Source: Zhongshania aliphaticivorans (GTDB lineage: Bacteria; Pseudomonadota; Gammaproteobacteria; Pseudomonadales; Spongiibacteraceae). Taken from it: 64,000 nt of DNA. Shown here in pieces: positions 55,463-64,000 of the stretch. The stretch lies in the NCBI RefSeq assembly GCF_001586255.1, contig NZ_CP014544.1:1953501-2017500 (forward strand). The letters run 5' to 3'. Both the position numbers and the translations under genes were made by a program. The notes under the pieces were generated by a model. The model was not told the DNA's origin. It worked only from the letters and a program-made list of their open reading frames with translations, and ran no database searches. The first letter of the stretch is position 1. Each line of letters starts with the position of its first letter.

Positions 55463-56881
55463 ATGTTCGCCCAATTTTGGTGGTGTATCGCCGCCCTGTC
55501 CCGACGTTTTATTGTTGCGGTCGTCGCAGCGTTGTCCCTGATTTTTGCCCCAGCGCTGTATGCTGCGGAATACACCCACTCGGTAACGCTGTCATCGTCA
55601 TCGGGGGCCGCAATGTCTGCCCAGGCGCTCGTTGACGAAGCGCTGCGTGCCAACCCTGGAATAACTGCCCTTGAAGCCGCTATTCGGGGGGCTGAAGCAC
55701 GAATCGTTCAGTCTACTGCCTTGCCCGACCCACAACTGTTTACTGCGGTTGCCCCCGACACCATCGGCGGTTACAACTCGCCGAACGGGCGCGGCAGCAA
55801 TGTTCGAGTGGAATTAACGCAAACGCTTCCATGGCCGGGAAAGCTTCGTTTACGCGGCGACGCGGCGACTAAAACAGCGGAGGCGGAGCGTGGTAATCTC
55901 GCGCTGCGGCGGCTAGAGCTACGTACAGTGGCGCTCAGCTACTATGCGCAGTGGAACTACATTCATCAGGCTATTACCATCAATGAGCACAATAGCACCT
56001 TAGTTGATGAACTTCGTCGCGTGGCAGAAGCTCGCTACGCCGCGGGGATAACCAATCAACCAGACGTGCTGCTCGCAGAGGTAGAACTTCAGCATATTCG
56101 CCACCGAAGCGTTCAATTGCGACGGCAAATGGCGACCCTGCGTGCGCAAATAAACACCTTGCTCAATCGCAGTACAACCGCAGACATTGCGCTTTCAAAC
56201 GCTCTCCCCCCGCCAACGGCAATCCCTGATTTCGATACGCTACGGCTTATCGCCCTGAGTCAGCACCCCGGTCTAACAGCTGCCGAGCAACGAATAGCAG
56301 CGAGTCGCGATAGGGAACAACTTGCTGACAAAGATTTCTATCCGGATTTTAAATTATTCACTGGCTATAACACCCTTTGGGATGAAACGGCCAAACGCTG
56401 GGTAGTCGGTATTGGTATTAACTTACCACTAGGGCGGGATAAATATCGCGCCGCTAGGGATGAGTCCCGGGCGAACACCGTTGGCTGGCAATCTGAATTA
56501 GATGAGCTGCGCTCACAGGTGCTAGGGGATTTAGAAGAAGCCCGTGTCCTCGTCAACGAATCACTGCATACCATAGCCCTATATGAACACGATTTATTGC
56601 CGAGAACAGCCGAGAGTCTAAGTGCGGCGCGCGCTGCTTATGGTGCAGGGGGCGGCCGTTTTAGTGAATTGATAAGCGCCGAGCAAGTTCATCTCGATGC
56701 CGAATTGAGCTTACAGCGCGCTCGCGCTGATTACCAAATTGCTAAAGCCGCACTTGAGAACGCGCTCGGCGGGCCGTTGGCCTTGCCAAAGAATAGCCAG
56801 CAGCACGCCAACATGGCGACGAGGCAAAATAGCGCTACCGCAAATATCAAAACATATATCACCTCGGAGCACGCACAATGA
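55463..56881 (+). CDS. cusC: CusC-like outer-membrane efflux factor (second system)
   Basis: A ~472-residue TolC-family protein. I start it at ATG 55463 (MFAQFWW), 4 nt after TGAGGAT; a TTG two codons upstream is possible. Signal peptide ends near 'ALYAAEY'. Two outer-membrane-factor repeats: 'LVDEALRANPGITALEAAIR' with 'LPDPQLFTAV', 'ELTQTLPWPGKLRLRGDAA', and 'LSQHPGLTAAEQRIAAS' with 'GIGINLPLGRDKYRAARDE'. First pump gene of a coupled cusCBA operon; overlaps the adaptor start by 4 nt. Not closely similar to the CusC at 15852. Confidence 0.9.
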   Translation: MFAQFWWCIAALSRRFIVAVVAALSLIFAPALYAAEYTHSVTLSSSSGAAMSAQALVDEALRANPGITALEAAIRGAEARIVQSTALPDPQLFTAVAPDTIGGYNSPNGRGSNVRVELTQTLPWPGKLRLRGDAATKTAEAERGNLALRRLELRTVALSYYAQWNYIHQAITINEHNSTLVDELRRVAEARYAAGITNQPDVLLAEVELQHIRHRSVQLRRQMATLRAQINTLLNRSTTADIALSNALPPPTAIPDFDTLRLIALSQHPGLTAAEQRIAASRDREQLADKDFYPDFKLFTGYNTLWDETAKRWVVGIGINLPLGRDKYRAARDESRANTVGWQSELDELRSQVLGDLEEARVLVNESLHTIALYEHDLLPRTAESLSAARAAYGAGGGRFSELISAEQVHLDAELSLQRARADYQIAKAALENALGGPLALPKNSQQHANMATRQNSATANIKTYITSEHAQ

Positions 56882-58905
56882 AACAGCGATTGCTTGTCAG
56901 CATCATTATTATTTTGGTCGTGGCTTTAAGTTATTTTAGCTATGTTTATCGTTCATCTACCGATGCCTTCACTCAGCAAATGAATGACGCAAAAGAATAT
57001 CGCACGGACGATTATCACATCGCCATTGCATTCAAGGATGACCTCCCCGCAGTGGGCAACAACACTGCCATTTTGCGATTGAGGGACACCAAGGGAAACC
57101 CTATTCCCGAGGCAACAATTCGCGGGCAGGCAGAAATGGCCGCAATGGGCAGCATGCCATCAATGCGGGCTCCCGTGGTATTTAATGAGGTTTCTCCCGG
57201 CCTTTACACAGCTGAATTCGACCTCGCTATGCGCGGTGAATGGCCATTAAAATTACAGATCAGCAAAGACAATAAGTCAGCCGATCTCAGTTTTGATATG
57301 GCGACGGGACGGTCAGGCCTCACAATCAGTAGCGGCGGAGTATCAATGGCCGGTGAAATGCCCGTCAACGACAACCAAGCCACATTCCCCTCTACGTCAG
57401 GTGTCGACCTTAGTTTAAATAAGCAAGGTTTCTATACCGTTGGAAAATACCTTATCAAAGTGGCGTTATTAGAAAATGCCAAACTCCGCCAAGGTGATAA
57501 TCCGCTGATAATTACTGTGCAGGACAGGCAGAATAATACGCTGAACAATCTCGATGTTCGCCTGCTAGTCAAATCAGCACTTGAGCAGTCGATGACAAAC
57601 CCCGGTACCGAGGGCACTCCAGCGCAAGACAATGCCGCCCTTGTGACATTGCTGCCAAGTACGGATGGTCGTTACCACGGCACTATTGTCCTGCCACAAG
57701 CAGGGGATTACGACTTTGCTATCGACGTATCCAGTGAATTACTGGGCCACGGCGATTTAATTCTGACCGGCCAAACTGGCAGCAGCGAATTACATGCTGC
57801 AACAGCAACACCTGCGGGAATTTCGCATTACACCTGTTCAATGCACACCTCAGTTCGCGCGGCCGCCCCGGGATCTTGCCCTATCTGCGGCATGGATTTA
57901 GTGCCGGTCAGCAAACAACAAACCCAGTCTGGAGTCATTAGTATTGATGCTCGCAGAAGACAATTAATCGGCGTAAAAACGGCGACAGCAGAATATCGAG
58001 AGCTCAGTAAATCGATCACGGCGGTGGGACGTATTGCCTACGACCAGCACAGTGCTAGCGAAATAAATTTGAAATTCGATACCTGGATTGGTGAGTTAAA
58101 AGCCGATTTTATTGGTGCCCGTGTCGAGCGTGGCCAAGTATTGTTCACGGTTTACAGCCCCGAACTGCTATCAGCACAACAAGAGTATTTAGAAACTCGA
58201 GGTCGATTAGCAAGTCGTGGATCAGACGACAGCTTGCTAAAGGCTGCTCGCTCCCGCCTAAGTCTATGGGATATTTCCAGTGCTGACATACGCGCACTAG
58301 AACAGCGCGGTAGACCAATCGAGTTTCTGCCAATTTACGCCGAAAAAAGTGGTGTCGTGGTGAACAAATCCATTGTAAGTGGCAGCTATGCAAAAGCGGG
58401 CAGTACGCTGCTGCAATTGGCTGATCTCTCGACTGTTTGGGTTGAGGCGGAGGTCTATGAGGCGGATTTACCGTTACTGGAAAAGGGAATGTCCGCTACC
58501 GTTAGTATGCAAAACCTCAGTGATCGAGAATACAGCGCTAAGATTGATTACATTTATCCGAGCGTCAACCCCCTCACCCGCACCACCCGCATTCGATTGA
58601 TTCTCGATAACAGCGATGGCGAGCTAAGGCCTGACATGTACGCTCAGGTTCACTTCAGCAGGAAATTAGGCAAGCGCCTTTGGGTGCCAGACGAAGCCGT
58701 CATGATTGCGGGAGAAACCCGTGTTGTCTTTGTGGATTTAGGAAGCGAGGGGAAAATAAAACCCGTCTTAGTCAACACTGGCCAGAGAACAAAAGGCTGG
58801 ATAGAAATTACAGAGGGCTTATCCGGCGGTGAACAGGTAATCACGTCTGGTAATTTCTTAATTGCCGCTGAAGCTAAACTGAAAACGGGGATTGCGCAAT
58901 GGTAA
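56878..58905 (+). CDS. cusB: CusB-like adaptor with N-terminal FixH/YtkA-like domains
   Basis: A 675-residue adaptor, longer than usual. After an N-terminal anchor (~4-22) come two Ig-like domains: ~45-150, a FixH/YtkA type ('IPEATIRGQAEMAAMGSMPS', 'GLYTAEFDLAMRGEWPLKLQ'), and ~180-300 ('VALLENAKLRQGDNPLIITV', 'DGRYHGTIVLPQAGDYDFAI'). Then a heavy-metal-binding segment ~318-345 ('YTCSMHTSVRAAAPGSCPIC' + 'GMDLVPV') and the normal adaptor core ('AVGRIAYDQHSASEINLKFD', 'SGVVVNKSIVSGSYAKAGST'). The fused periplasmic domains may collect Cu before transfer to CusA; that is inference. It overlaps cusA by 7 nt. Confidence 0.9.
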   Translation: MKQRLLVSIIIILVVALSYFSYVYRSSTDAFTQQMNDAKEYRTDDYHIAIAFKDDLPAVGNNTAILRLRDTKGNPIPEATIRGQAEMAAMGSMPSMRAPVVFNEVSPGLYTAEFDLAMRGEWPLKLQISKDNKSADLSFDMATGRSGLTISSGGVSMAGEMPVNDNQATFPSTSGVDLSLNKQGFYTVGKYLIKVALLENAKLRQGDNPLIITVQDRQNNTLNNLDVRLLVKSALEQSMTNPGTEGTPAQDNAALVTLLPSTDGRYHGTIVLPQAGDYDFAIDVSSELLGHGDLILTGQTGSSELHAATATPAGISHYTCSMHTSVRAAAPGSCPICGMDLVPVSKQQTQSGVISIDARRRQLIGVKTATAEYRELSKSITAVGRIAYDQHSASEINLKFDTWIGELKADFIGARVERGQVLFTVYSPELLSAQQEYLETRGRLASRGSDDSLLKAARSRLSLWDISSADIRALEQRGRPIEFLPIYAEKSGVVVNKSIVSGSYAKAGSTLLQLADLSTVWVEAEVYEADLPLLEKGMSATVSMQNLSDREYSAKIDYIYPSVNPLTRTTRIRLILDNSDGELRPDMYAQVHFSRKLGKRLWVPDEAVMIAGETRVVFVDLGSEGKIKPVLVNTGQRTKGWIEITEGLSGGEQVITSGNFLIAAEAKLKTGIAQW

Positions 58906-61900
58906 ATTCTCAAAACAATCATCCGCAGGGCTTTCTTGCGTCGCTAATTAGTTTTTGTGCCCGTAACTGGCTACTCACAATACTACTGTGTGTGGGAGCA
59001 TCACTCTGGGGTTGGCGATCGCTCATGGCCACCCCTCTTGACGCCATTCCCGATATGTCAGACGCCCAAGTCATTGTTTTTACCGACTGGCCGGGGCGCA
59101 GTCCCGATTTAGTGGAAGATCAAATCACTTACCCGTTAAGCACTACCCTGCTCGCAGCACCTGAAGTGAAATTTGTGCGCGGCCAAAGCTTTATGGGCTT
59201 ATCGTTTGTCTATGTCATCTTTGAAGATGGCACCGATATTTATTGGGCGCGTTCGCGCGTATTGGAATACCTCAATAGCGCCAGTGCAGATTTGCCTGAT
59301 GGCGTTACCCCGACCTTAGGGCCGGATGCGACCGGTGTTGGTTGGGTCTATCAATATGCTCTTAGTGACAAAACGGGGAACACTAGCCTCTCGGAATTGC
59401 GCAGTCTGCAAGACTTCAATTTACGCTATGCGCTGGAGGCGGTACAAGGTGTTGCGGAAGTGGCATCCGTTGGCGGCTACGAAAAAGAATATCAGGTTAA
59501 TATCGATCCTGATCGTTTGGCCGCCTATAACATTCCGCTACAAAACGTCGCCGCTGCACTACGACGCTCAAATAATGATGTGGGTGGCAGAGTTCTGGAG
59601 ATATCAGGCCATGAGCATTTTATTCGTGGTAGAGGCTACATCACCTCAACGGCAGATCTAGAAAGCGTCGTTCTTCGCACTACCGGCGATGGTATTCCTG
59701 TAAAGGTGTCAGACATTGCGACCGTGTCACTAGGGCCCGCACTGCAGCGCGGCAGTGCCGAGCTTAATGGCGAAGGCTTAGCCGTCGGCGGCATCGTGGT
59801 CATGCGCTTTGGCGAAAATGCCTTAGACGTCATAAATCGAGTTAAAGCTCGCTTGGAGGAGGTTAAGGCATCCTTACCTAAGGGAGTTGAAATTATCCCC
59901 GTGTATGACCGCTCCGGCCTGATTGAACGGTCTATCGACACCTTAAGCCGAACGTTGAGTGAAGAGATCCTCATCGTCTCGCTCGTTATTATTGTGTTTT
60001 TGCTGCATCTGCGCTCGGCGCTAGTCGCCATTATCACCCTACCCATCGCCATATTATTAGCGTTTATTCCTATGTATTACCAAGGATTAACTGCCAATAT
60101 TATGTCGCTAGGCGGAATTGCGGTTGCCATTGGCGCGATGGTCGATGCGGCGATCGCCATTGTAGAAAACATACACCGCCGTCTCGCACTGTGGCGTGAG
60201 CAGACTGATAATTCACAGAGCCGGACAGACGTCATCATTGCCGCGATGCAAGAAGTGGGGCCATCTATATTCTTCGCATTACTAATTATTGCCGTCTCAT
60301 TTTTGCCGGTGTTTGCCCTTGAAGGCAGTGAAGGACGGCTTTTCAAACCCTTGGCCTACACCAAAACCTACTCCATGTTTTTTGCTGCCCTGCTGTCTGT
60401 CACACTCATACCCGCGCTCGCGGTTTTACTTATTCGCGGGCGTATTCGCGGCGAGCACAGCTGGTTAAATCGCAGTTTGATTGCGCTATATGCGCCCGTG
60501 GTGCGCTGGGTGGTAAATAGTCGCTGGCTGGTGGTGGGTGTCAGCGTTCTCGTGCTGCTTTCTGCGATCATCCCCTTCCGTGGACTTGGTAGTGAATTTA
60601 TGCCGCCATTGAATGAGGGTAGTATTTTGTATATGCCCACAGCCCTACCCGGCATGTCGATTAGTGAAGCTCAAAAGACGCTCCACACAATGAACCGAGA
60701 ACTAATGACATTCCCGGAAGTAAAAACGGTGTTTGGCAAAATTGGTCGCTCAACAAGTGCTACTGACTCCGCGCCACTATCGATGATTGAAACCAATATT
60801 ACCCTCAAGCCGAAAAGCGAATGGCGCGAAGGAATGGACTGGGATAGCTTAATCGCCGAGATGGATCAAAAGTTACGCTTCCCCGGCATGCCCAATATTT
60901 GGTGGATGCCCATTCAGACGCGCACACAAATGCTCGCTACAGGGATTCGCTCAGCATTGGGCATAAAAGTGTTTGGGCCGGATCTCGCGACGATTGAAAG
61001 CACCGCGACCGCGATCGAGCGTGCACTTCAAAGTGATAGTCGTACCACTGACTTTACGCGAAGCGCATTTGCCGAGCGCACCACGGGTGGTTACTTCTTA
61101 GATTTTGATATTGACCGAGACGCTGCGTCGAGGTACGGATTGAATGTTGCGGATATTCAAGATGTTATTGAGATGGCCATCGGAGGTAAAGTAGTCTCCC
61201 AGACAGTTGAAGGACGTGAGCGATACAATATTTTAATGCGTTATAACCGTGACTATCGCGACTCGATAGCTGCTTTAGAGCGTACTTACGTCACTACCAG
61301 CCATGGTAGCCAAATCCCAATAAGCCAAGTCGCGACGTTACAGTATCGCAAAGGCCCACCAATGATTCGCAATGAAGACGGTCAGTTAGTCGGCTTTGTT
61401 TTTGTCGACGTTGCCGACAATATCGGCATTCCGGACTACGTCGCGCTAGCCAAAAAAGTGGTTGATGAAAAAGTCGACATCCCCACTGGCTATCGCCTCG
61501 CCTGGGCTGGCCAGTTCGAAAATTACGAGCGTGCAAAATCGCGTCTAGAAATTCTCGTACCGATGACCCTAGGGCTGATTTTTATGATGCTGTACTTTCA
61601 TCGAAAATCGCTAATCGAAACGCTTATTGTCATGCTCGCGCTGCCTTTTTCTCTGGTTGGTAGCTTGTGGTTTTTGTGGATGCTGGAATACAAGATATCA
61701 GTCGCCGTGGCCGTAGGCATGATAGCCGTGGCCGGTTTAGCGGTTGAGCTTGGTCTACTGATGATGCTGTATTTAGATATATCATGGCGACAACGTCGTG
61801 ATGACGGGCAGCTCAACACCTTTAATGACCTTACTGAGGCAGTAGTCGACGGTGCAGCCAAGCGGCTACGCCCCAAATTAATGACCGGGCTCGCATTACT

Positions 61901-62084
61901 CATGGGCTTAGTGCCAATCATGCTCAGTAATGGCAGTGGCGCTGATCTAATGAAACGGGTCGCCGCGCCGATGGTGGGCGGGGTTGCGACCTCACTCATT
62001 ATGGTCTTAGTGGTTTTTCCTGCGTTGTTCGTGATCTGGAAGGAAGCGTCTAAAAGAGGTGGGCCCACTATCGAATCCCCATAA
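58899..62084 (+). CDS. cusA: CusA-type Cu(I)/Ag(I) RND efflux pump (second system)
   Basis: A 1061-residue RND pump. The CusA signatures are 'GAMVDAAIAIVEN' (TM4), 'GLAVELGLLMML' (TM10) and the three methionine sites 'LYMPTALPGMS', 'PLSMIETNI' and 'RTQMLATGI'. It is therefore predicted to export Cu(I)/Ag(I), like the pump at 11100, but it differs at many positions and belongs to the more AT-rich part of the window. The start ATG overlaps the adaptor stop. Last gene of the operon, followed by a hairpin at 62103. Confidence 0.93.
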   Translation: MVNSQNNHPQGFLASLISFCARNWLLTILLCVGASLWGWRSLMATPLDAIPDMSDAQVIVFTDWPGRSPDLVEDQITYPLSTTLLAAPEVKFVRGQSFMGLSFVYVIFEDGTDIYWARSRVLEYLNSASADLPDGVTPTLGPDATGVGWVYQYALSDKTGNTSLSELRSLQDFNLRYALEAVQGVAEVASVGGYEKEYQVNIDPDRLAAYNIPLQNVAAALRRSNNDVGGRVLEISGHEHFIRGRGYITSTADLESVVLRTTGDGIPVKVSDIATVSLGPALQRGSAELNGEGLAVGGIVVMRFGENALDVINRVKARLEEVKASLPKGVEIIPVYDRSGLIERSIDTLSRTLSEEILIVSLVIIVFLLHLRSALVAIITLPIAILLAFIPMYYQGLTANIMSLGGIAVAIGAMVDAAIAIVENIHRRLALWREQTDNSQSRTDVIIAAMQEVGPSIFFALLIIAVSFLPVFALEGSEGRLFKPLAYTKTYSMFFAALLSVTLIPALAVLLIRGRIRGEHSWLNRSLIALYAPVVRWVVNSRWLVVGVSVLVLLSAIIPFRGLGSEFMPPLNEGSILYMPTALPGMSISEAQKTLHTMNRELMTFPEVKTVFGKIGRSTSATDSAPLSMIETNITLKPKSEWREGMDWDSLIAEMDQKLRFPGMPNIWWMPIQTRTQMLATGIRSALGIKVFGPDLATIESTATAIERALQSDSRTTDFTRSAFAERTTGGYFLDFDIDRDAASRYGLNVADIQDVIEMAIGGKVVSQTVEGRERYNILMRYNRDYRDSIAALERTYVTTSHGSQIPISQVATLQYRKGPPMIRNEDGQLVGFVFVDVADNIGIPDYVALAKKVVDEKVDIPTGYRLAWAGQFENYERAKSRLEILVPMTLGLIFMMLYFHRKSLIETLIVMLALPFSLVGSLWFLWMLEYKISVAVAVGMIAVAGLAVELGLLMMLYLDISWRQRRDDGQLNTFNDLTEAVVDGAAKRLRPKLMTGLALLMGLVPIMLSNGSGADLMKRVAAPMVGGVATSLIMVLVVFPALFVIWKEASKRGGPTIESP

Positions 62085-62102
62085 AATTACTGTTTAACGC
62101 TG

Positions 62103-62126
62103 GCCGGGTAGTTAAGGCTACTCGGC
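62103..62126 (+). terminator. Probable terminator after the second cus operon
   Basis: 9-bp stem GCCGGGTAG / CTACTCGGC with one G-T pair and a 6-nt loop, followed by ATTATTATAA. The remaining ~260 bp up to the AraC-type gene (62127-62384) are AT-rich and hold no gene I can support. Confidence 0.6.
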
Positions 62127-62384
62127 ATTATTATAAGTTCACAGCAAGTCACCCTCCGAAATATCGTATCACAATGGAACCTGAGTGAATTTCAATTTAA
62201 AGTCGGCCACTCTAATTGAATGGGGTGGGAAATATTAAGGTTTGCTGATGCATTAGAAATGTTCTGGAAAAGGCGCATGCTAGCGGTTATATGAATTTAG
62301 CGATTTACGCTGACCCTCAACGATTTTATTAAAGATACCGGATCGAAATATTGGGGCAACGATAGGCACTGAGGACTCGAAAAA

Positions 62385-63140
62385 ATGCATCAAAATCAAT
62401 TTTTATCACAGCCTTGGTTAGGGTCAGTGGCCATAACTGCAGGCATGGGGGTATTTCTTGGCGCCTCGGGCGACAACAAACCTCACCGACATTGGGCTCA
62501 TCAAATCGCTATTGGCCTAGAAGAACCAATAGCGCTGCTATCTGACAAAACACGATATTTCGAACGCGGGCTATGGATACCTGCAGGTACCGCTCATCAA
62601 CTAGAAACTGCACATGTATTATGCATCTATATCGACCCAACACATGATTTTTGTAAAACCCTATTACCGCAGATAGCAATAGAGGAATGGTCTATATCCT
62701 TGTTGAATGAAGAAATTTCATCCGAGTATGTAACGCGCTTTGCCAAAGTAAAAAACCTCCAAGCAGCGTTGATTAGCTTCGACAAACAATGTCGCTGTCA
62801 ATTCAGTGACACTCCAGACGAGCGATTGAATATCATTTTGGCAGCACTTAAAGATGATATTAGTAGCGGTAACAATACGACGCAGAAAACCTTATCGAGC
62901 TTGGTAGATCTCTCACCCAGCAGATTCTCACATTGGTTTACAGAGCAAACAGGCATGCCATTACGCAGTTACAGGAAGTGGCTTAAACTGCTGGTCGGAT
63001 TTGAACTATCGCGGCAGATGCCTCTTACCGATGCAGCATTTTTATCTGGCTTTTCTGATCAGGCCCACTTCTGCCGAGCTGTTACGCAGGCATTTGGCGT
63101 AAGCGCTACAACTATTAAGCAACTGCTGCTACCAAAATAG
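62385..63140 (+). CDS. AraC-family transcriptional regulator
   Basis: A 251-residue regulator: an N-terminal cupin-like sensor domain with 'DNKPHRHWAHQIAIGLEEPI' and 'GLWIPAGTAHQLETAHVLCI', and a C-terminal AraC double helix-turn-helix (~150-250; 'LSSLVDLSPSRFSHWFTEQT', 'DAAFLSGFSDQAHFCRAVTQ'). The fold with a short cupin is typical of regulators of small-molecule or lipid metabolism genes. It lies 72 bp before a fatty-acid-hydroxylase-family gene, its most likely target or operon partner. Ligand unknown. Confidence 0.88.
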   Translation: MHQNQFLSQPWLGSVAITAGMGVFLGASGDNKPHRHWAHQIAIGLEEPIALLSDKTRYFERGLWIPAGTAHQLETAHVLCIYIDPTHDFCKTLLPQIAIEEWSISLLNEEISSEYVTRFAKVKNLQAALISFDKQCRCQFSDTPDERLNIILAALKDDISSGNNTTQKTLSSLVDLSPSRFSHWFTEQTGMPLRSYRKWLKLLVGFELSRQMPLTDAAFLSGFSDQAHFCRAVTQAFGVSATTIKQLLLPK

Positions 63141-63211
63141 CTTTTTCGTTCAATGCGCCACCATTGAAAAATGACAAACTAAGCACTCTGTAGCTCTGGA
63201 AGATTTTGCAT

Positions 63212-64000
63212 ATGAAAAGCAAATTGGAAATGTTTGTCAAAGTCCTCTACTTGCCTTTCTTTCTGATCGTAGGAAATGGCATCGCTATTTATATGGCGGA
63301 GCAAGATTATTCGAAATTTGCCTTGGCGGCATGGGTCGGCTTACTCATCGCAGTGTCGCTCTTAATTGAACAATGGATGCCATTCAGCCCCGAATTCAAC
63401 AAGCTTCAAGCAGACTCTGGGCGTGATGTTATTCATGCCTTAGTCAATGAATCACTGAGTATTGTCGGCGTATTAAGTGTGCCAATCATTGCTAGTTTTA
63501 TCCCATTTAATTCAATTTGGCCCTCCTACGCACCGCTGTGGTTGCAAGTGCTGTTGGCGGTGATCATCGCTGATATAGGCATTACACTGGCACATTACGC
63601 CAGTCATAGGTACAGCGCGCTGTGGCAGCTACATGCAGTACATCATAGTGTGAAACGTATGTATGGGTTTAACGGTCTTATGAAACACCCCTTGCATCAA
63701 ACCATTGAAACCCTTGCAGGTACTGCCCCGCTACTCTTGATGGGCGCTCCACAAGAAGTCTTACTGCTGCTGGTTGTTGCGGTGGTTATCCAGCTGTTAC
63801 TGCAACATTCCAATGTTGCCTATTTCGCAGGGCCGCTCAGATCTGTTCTAGCTATCAATCAAGTTCATCGCTTCCACCACCTGAATACGGCAAAAGAAGG
63901 CGATGTCAACTTTGGTCTATTCACAACATTAACGGATCATCTCTTAGGCACTGCGTACTATGACAAAGAGAGGGTTATCCGTTCAGAAGATCTGGGCATC
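63212..64000 (+). CDS. Sterol desaturase / fatty acid hydroxylase family membrane protein (runs off window)
   Basis: Frame open from ATG 63212 (MKSKLEMFVKVLYLPFF, GGAAG upstream) to the window end, at least 263 residues. It has four or more membrane helices and the histidine clusters of the di-iron fatty acid hydroxylase superfamily: 'DIGITLAHYASHRYS' (HxxxH), 'WQLHAVHHSVKRMYG' (HxxHH) and 'NQVHRFHHLNTAKEGD' (HxxHH). It probably hydroxylates or desaturates a membrane lipid or carotenoid. Placed after an AraC regulator. The C-terminus is outside the window; substrate unknown. Confidence 0.85.
   Translation, partial: MKSKLEMFVKVLYLPFFLIVGNGIAIYMAEQDYSKFALAAWVGLLIAVSLLIEQWMPFSPEFNKLQADSGRDVIHALVNESLSIVGVLSVPIIASFIPFNSIWPSYAPLWLQVLLAVIIADIGITLAHYASHRYSALWQLHAVHHSVKRMYGFNGLMKHPLHQTIETLAGTAPLLLMGAPQEVLLLLVVAVVIQLLLQHSNVAYFAGPLRSVLAINQVHRFHHLNTAKEGDVNFGLFTTLTDHLLGTAYYDKERVIRSEDLGI

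Noticed and set aside
62085-62384. Possible small gene or PmrA-like promoter between cusA and the AraC gene
   Set aside because: Only a single GTTAAG within the terminator hairpin, no second half-site and no coding frame of note.

Overview
The window reads as chromosomal or large-plasmid DNA of a Gram-negative gammaproteobacterium, probably an aquatic or marine one. The evidence is the density of RND efflux systems, EptA/DgkA/ArnD-type envelope genes, outer-membrane barrels and PmrA-like promoters. I cannot name the genus. The copper block (about 9-25 kb) looks visibly richer in G+C than the 29.5-64 kb part, which fits a mosaic built by transfer. I see no rRNA, tRNA or CRISPR.

Layout. (1) 1-5.8 kb: end of a czcC gene, czcB, czcA (divalent-metal RND pump), a CDF exporter and a YnfA-type membrane protein. 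(2) 5.9-8.9 kb: a kfrA-like gene, a relic Tn3-family transposon and a tyrosine-recombinase fragment. (3) 8.9-25.6 kb: a copper/silver island. It holds a porin-cytochrome pair; a long leftward array of cusCBA, DUF411, DUF2933, P-type ATPase, cytochrome c, a His/Met-rich protein, copB and the multicopper oxidase copA; and a rightward copR with a copS cut off after its sensor region. (4) 25.6-28.8 kb: a Tn3-family element carrying only tnpA, followed by a second, 3'-only copy of kfrA. A 684-bp perfect direct repeat (6520-7203 and 28847-29530) therefore brackets the copper island. (5) 29.5-39.1 kb: an EptA/MCR-type phosphoethanolamine transferase lacking its first membrane helix, a PAP2 phosphatase, a tripartite RND system and an Omp85-like barrel. 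(6) 39.2-52.3 kb: an envelope-lipid block with a DUF368/PopT-type transporter, an unknown exported protein, an ArnD-like deacetylase, a second PAP2, a PmrAB-like two-component system, dgkA, a second eptA split by an IS630-family insertion, a lipoprotein and a DUF5916 barrel. (7) 52.5-64 kb: a YkvA-like protein, a dmeRF nickel/cobalt pair, a second cusCBA with an unusual adaptor, an AraC regulator and an incomplete fatty-acid-hydroxylase-family gene.

How the parts work together. Metals: one divalent-metal pump, two Cu/Ag pumps, a Cu ATPase, a periplasmic copper oxidase and a Ni/Co exporter give layered efflux. A 16-bp CopR-box candidate lies between copA and copR and again before the porin-cytochrome pair. 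Envelope: four promoters (two-component system, pap2, eptA-dgkA, lipoprotein-DUF5916) share one exact 33-bp plan, two TTAAG-like half-sites 11 bp apart and then a -10 box after 10 bp. I infer one lipid A/envelope-modification regulon under the regulator at 43672. It links phosphoethanolamine transfer, diacylglycerol recycling, PAP2 phosphatase activity and undecaprenyl-carrier handling, plus two exported proteins of unknown role. This regulon is the most interesting system I see in the window.
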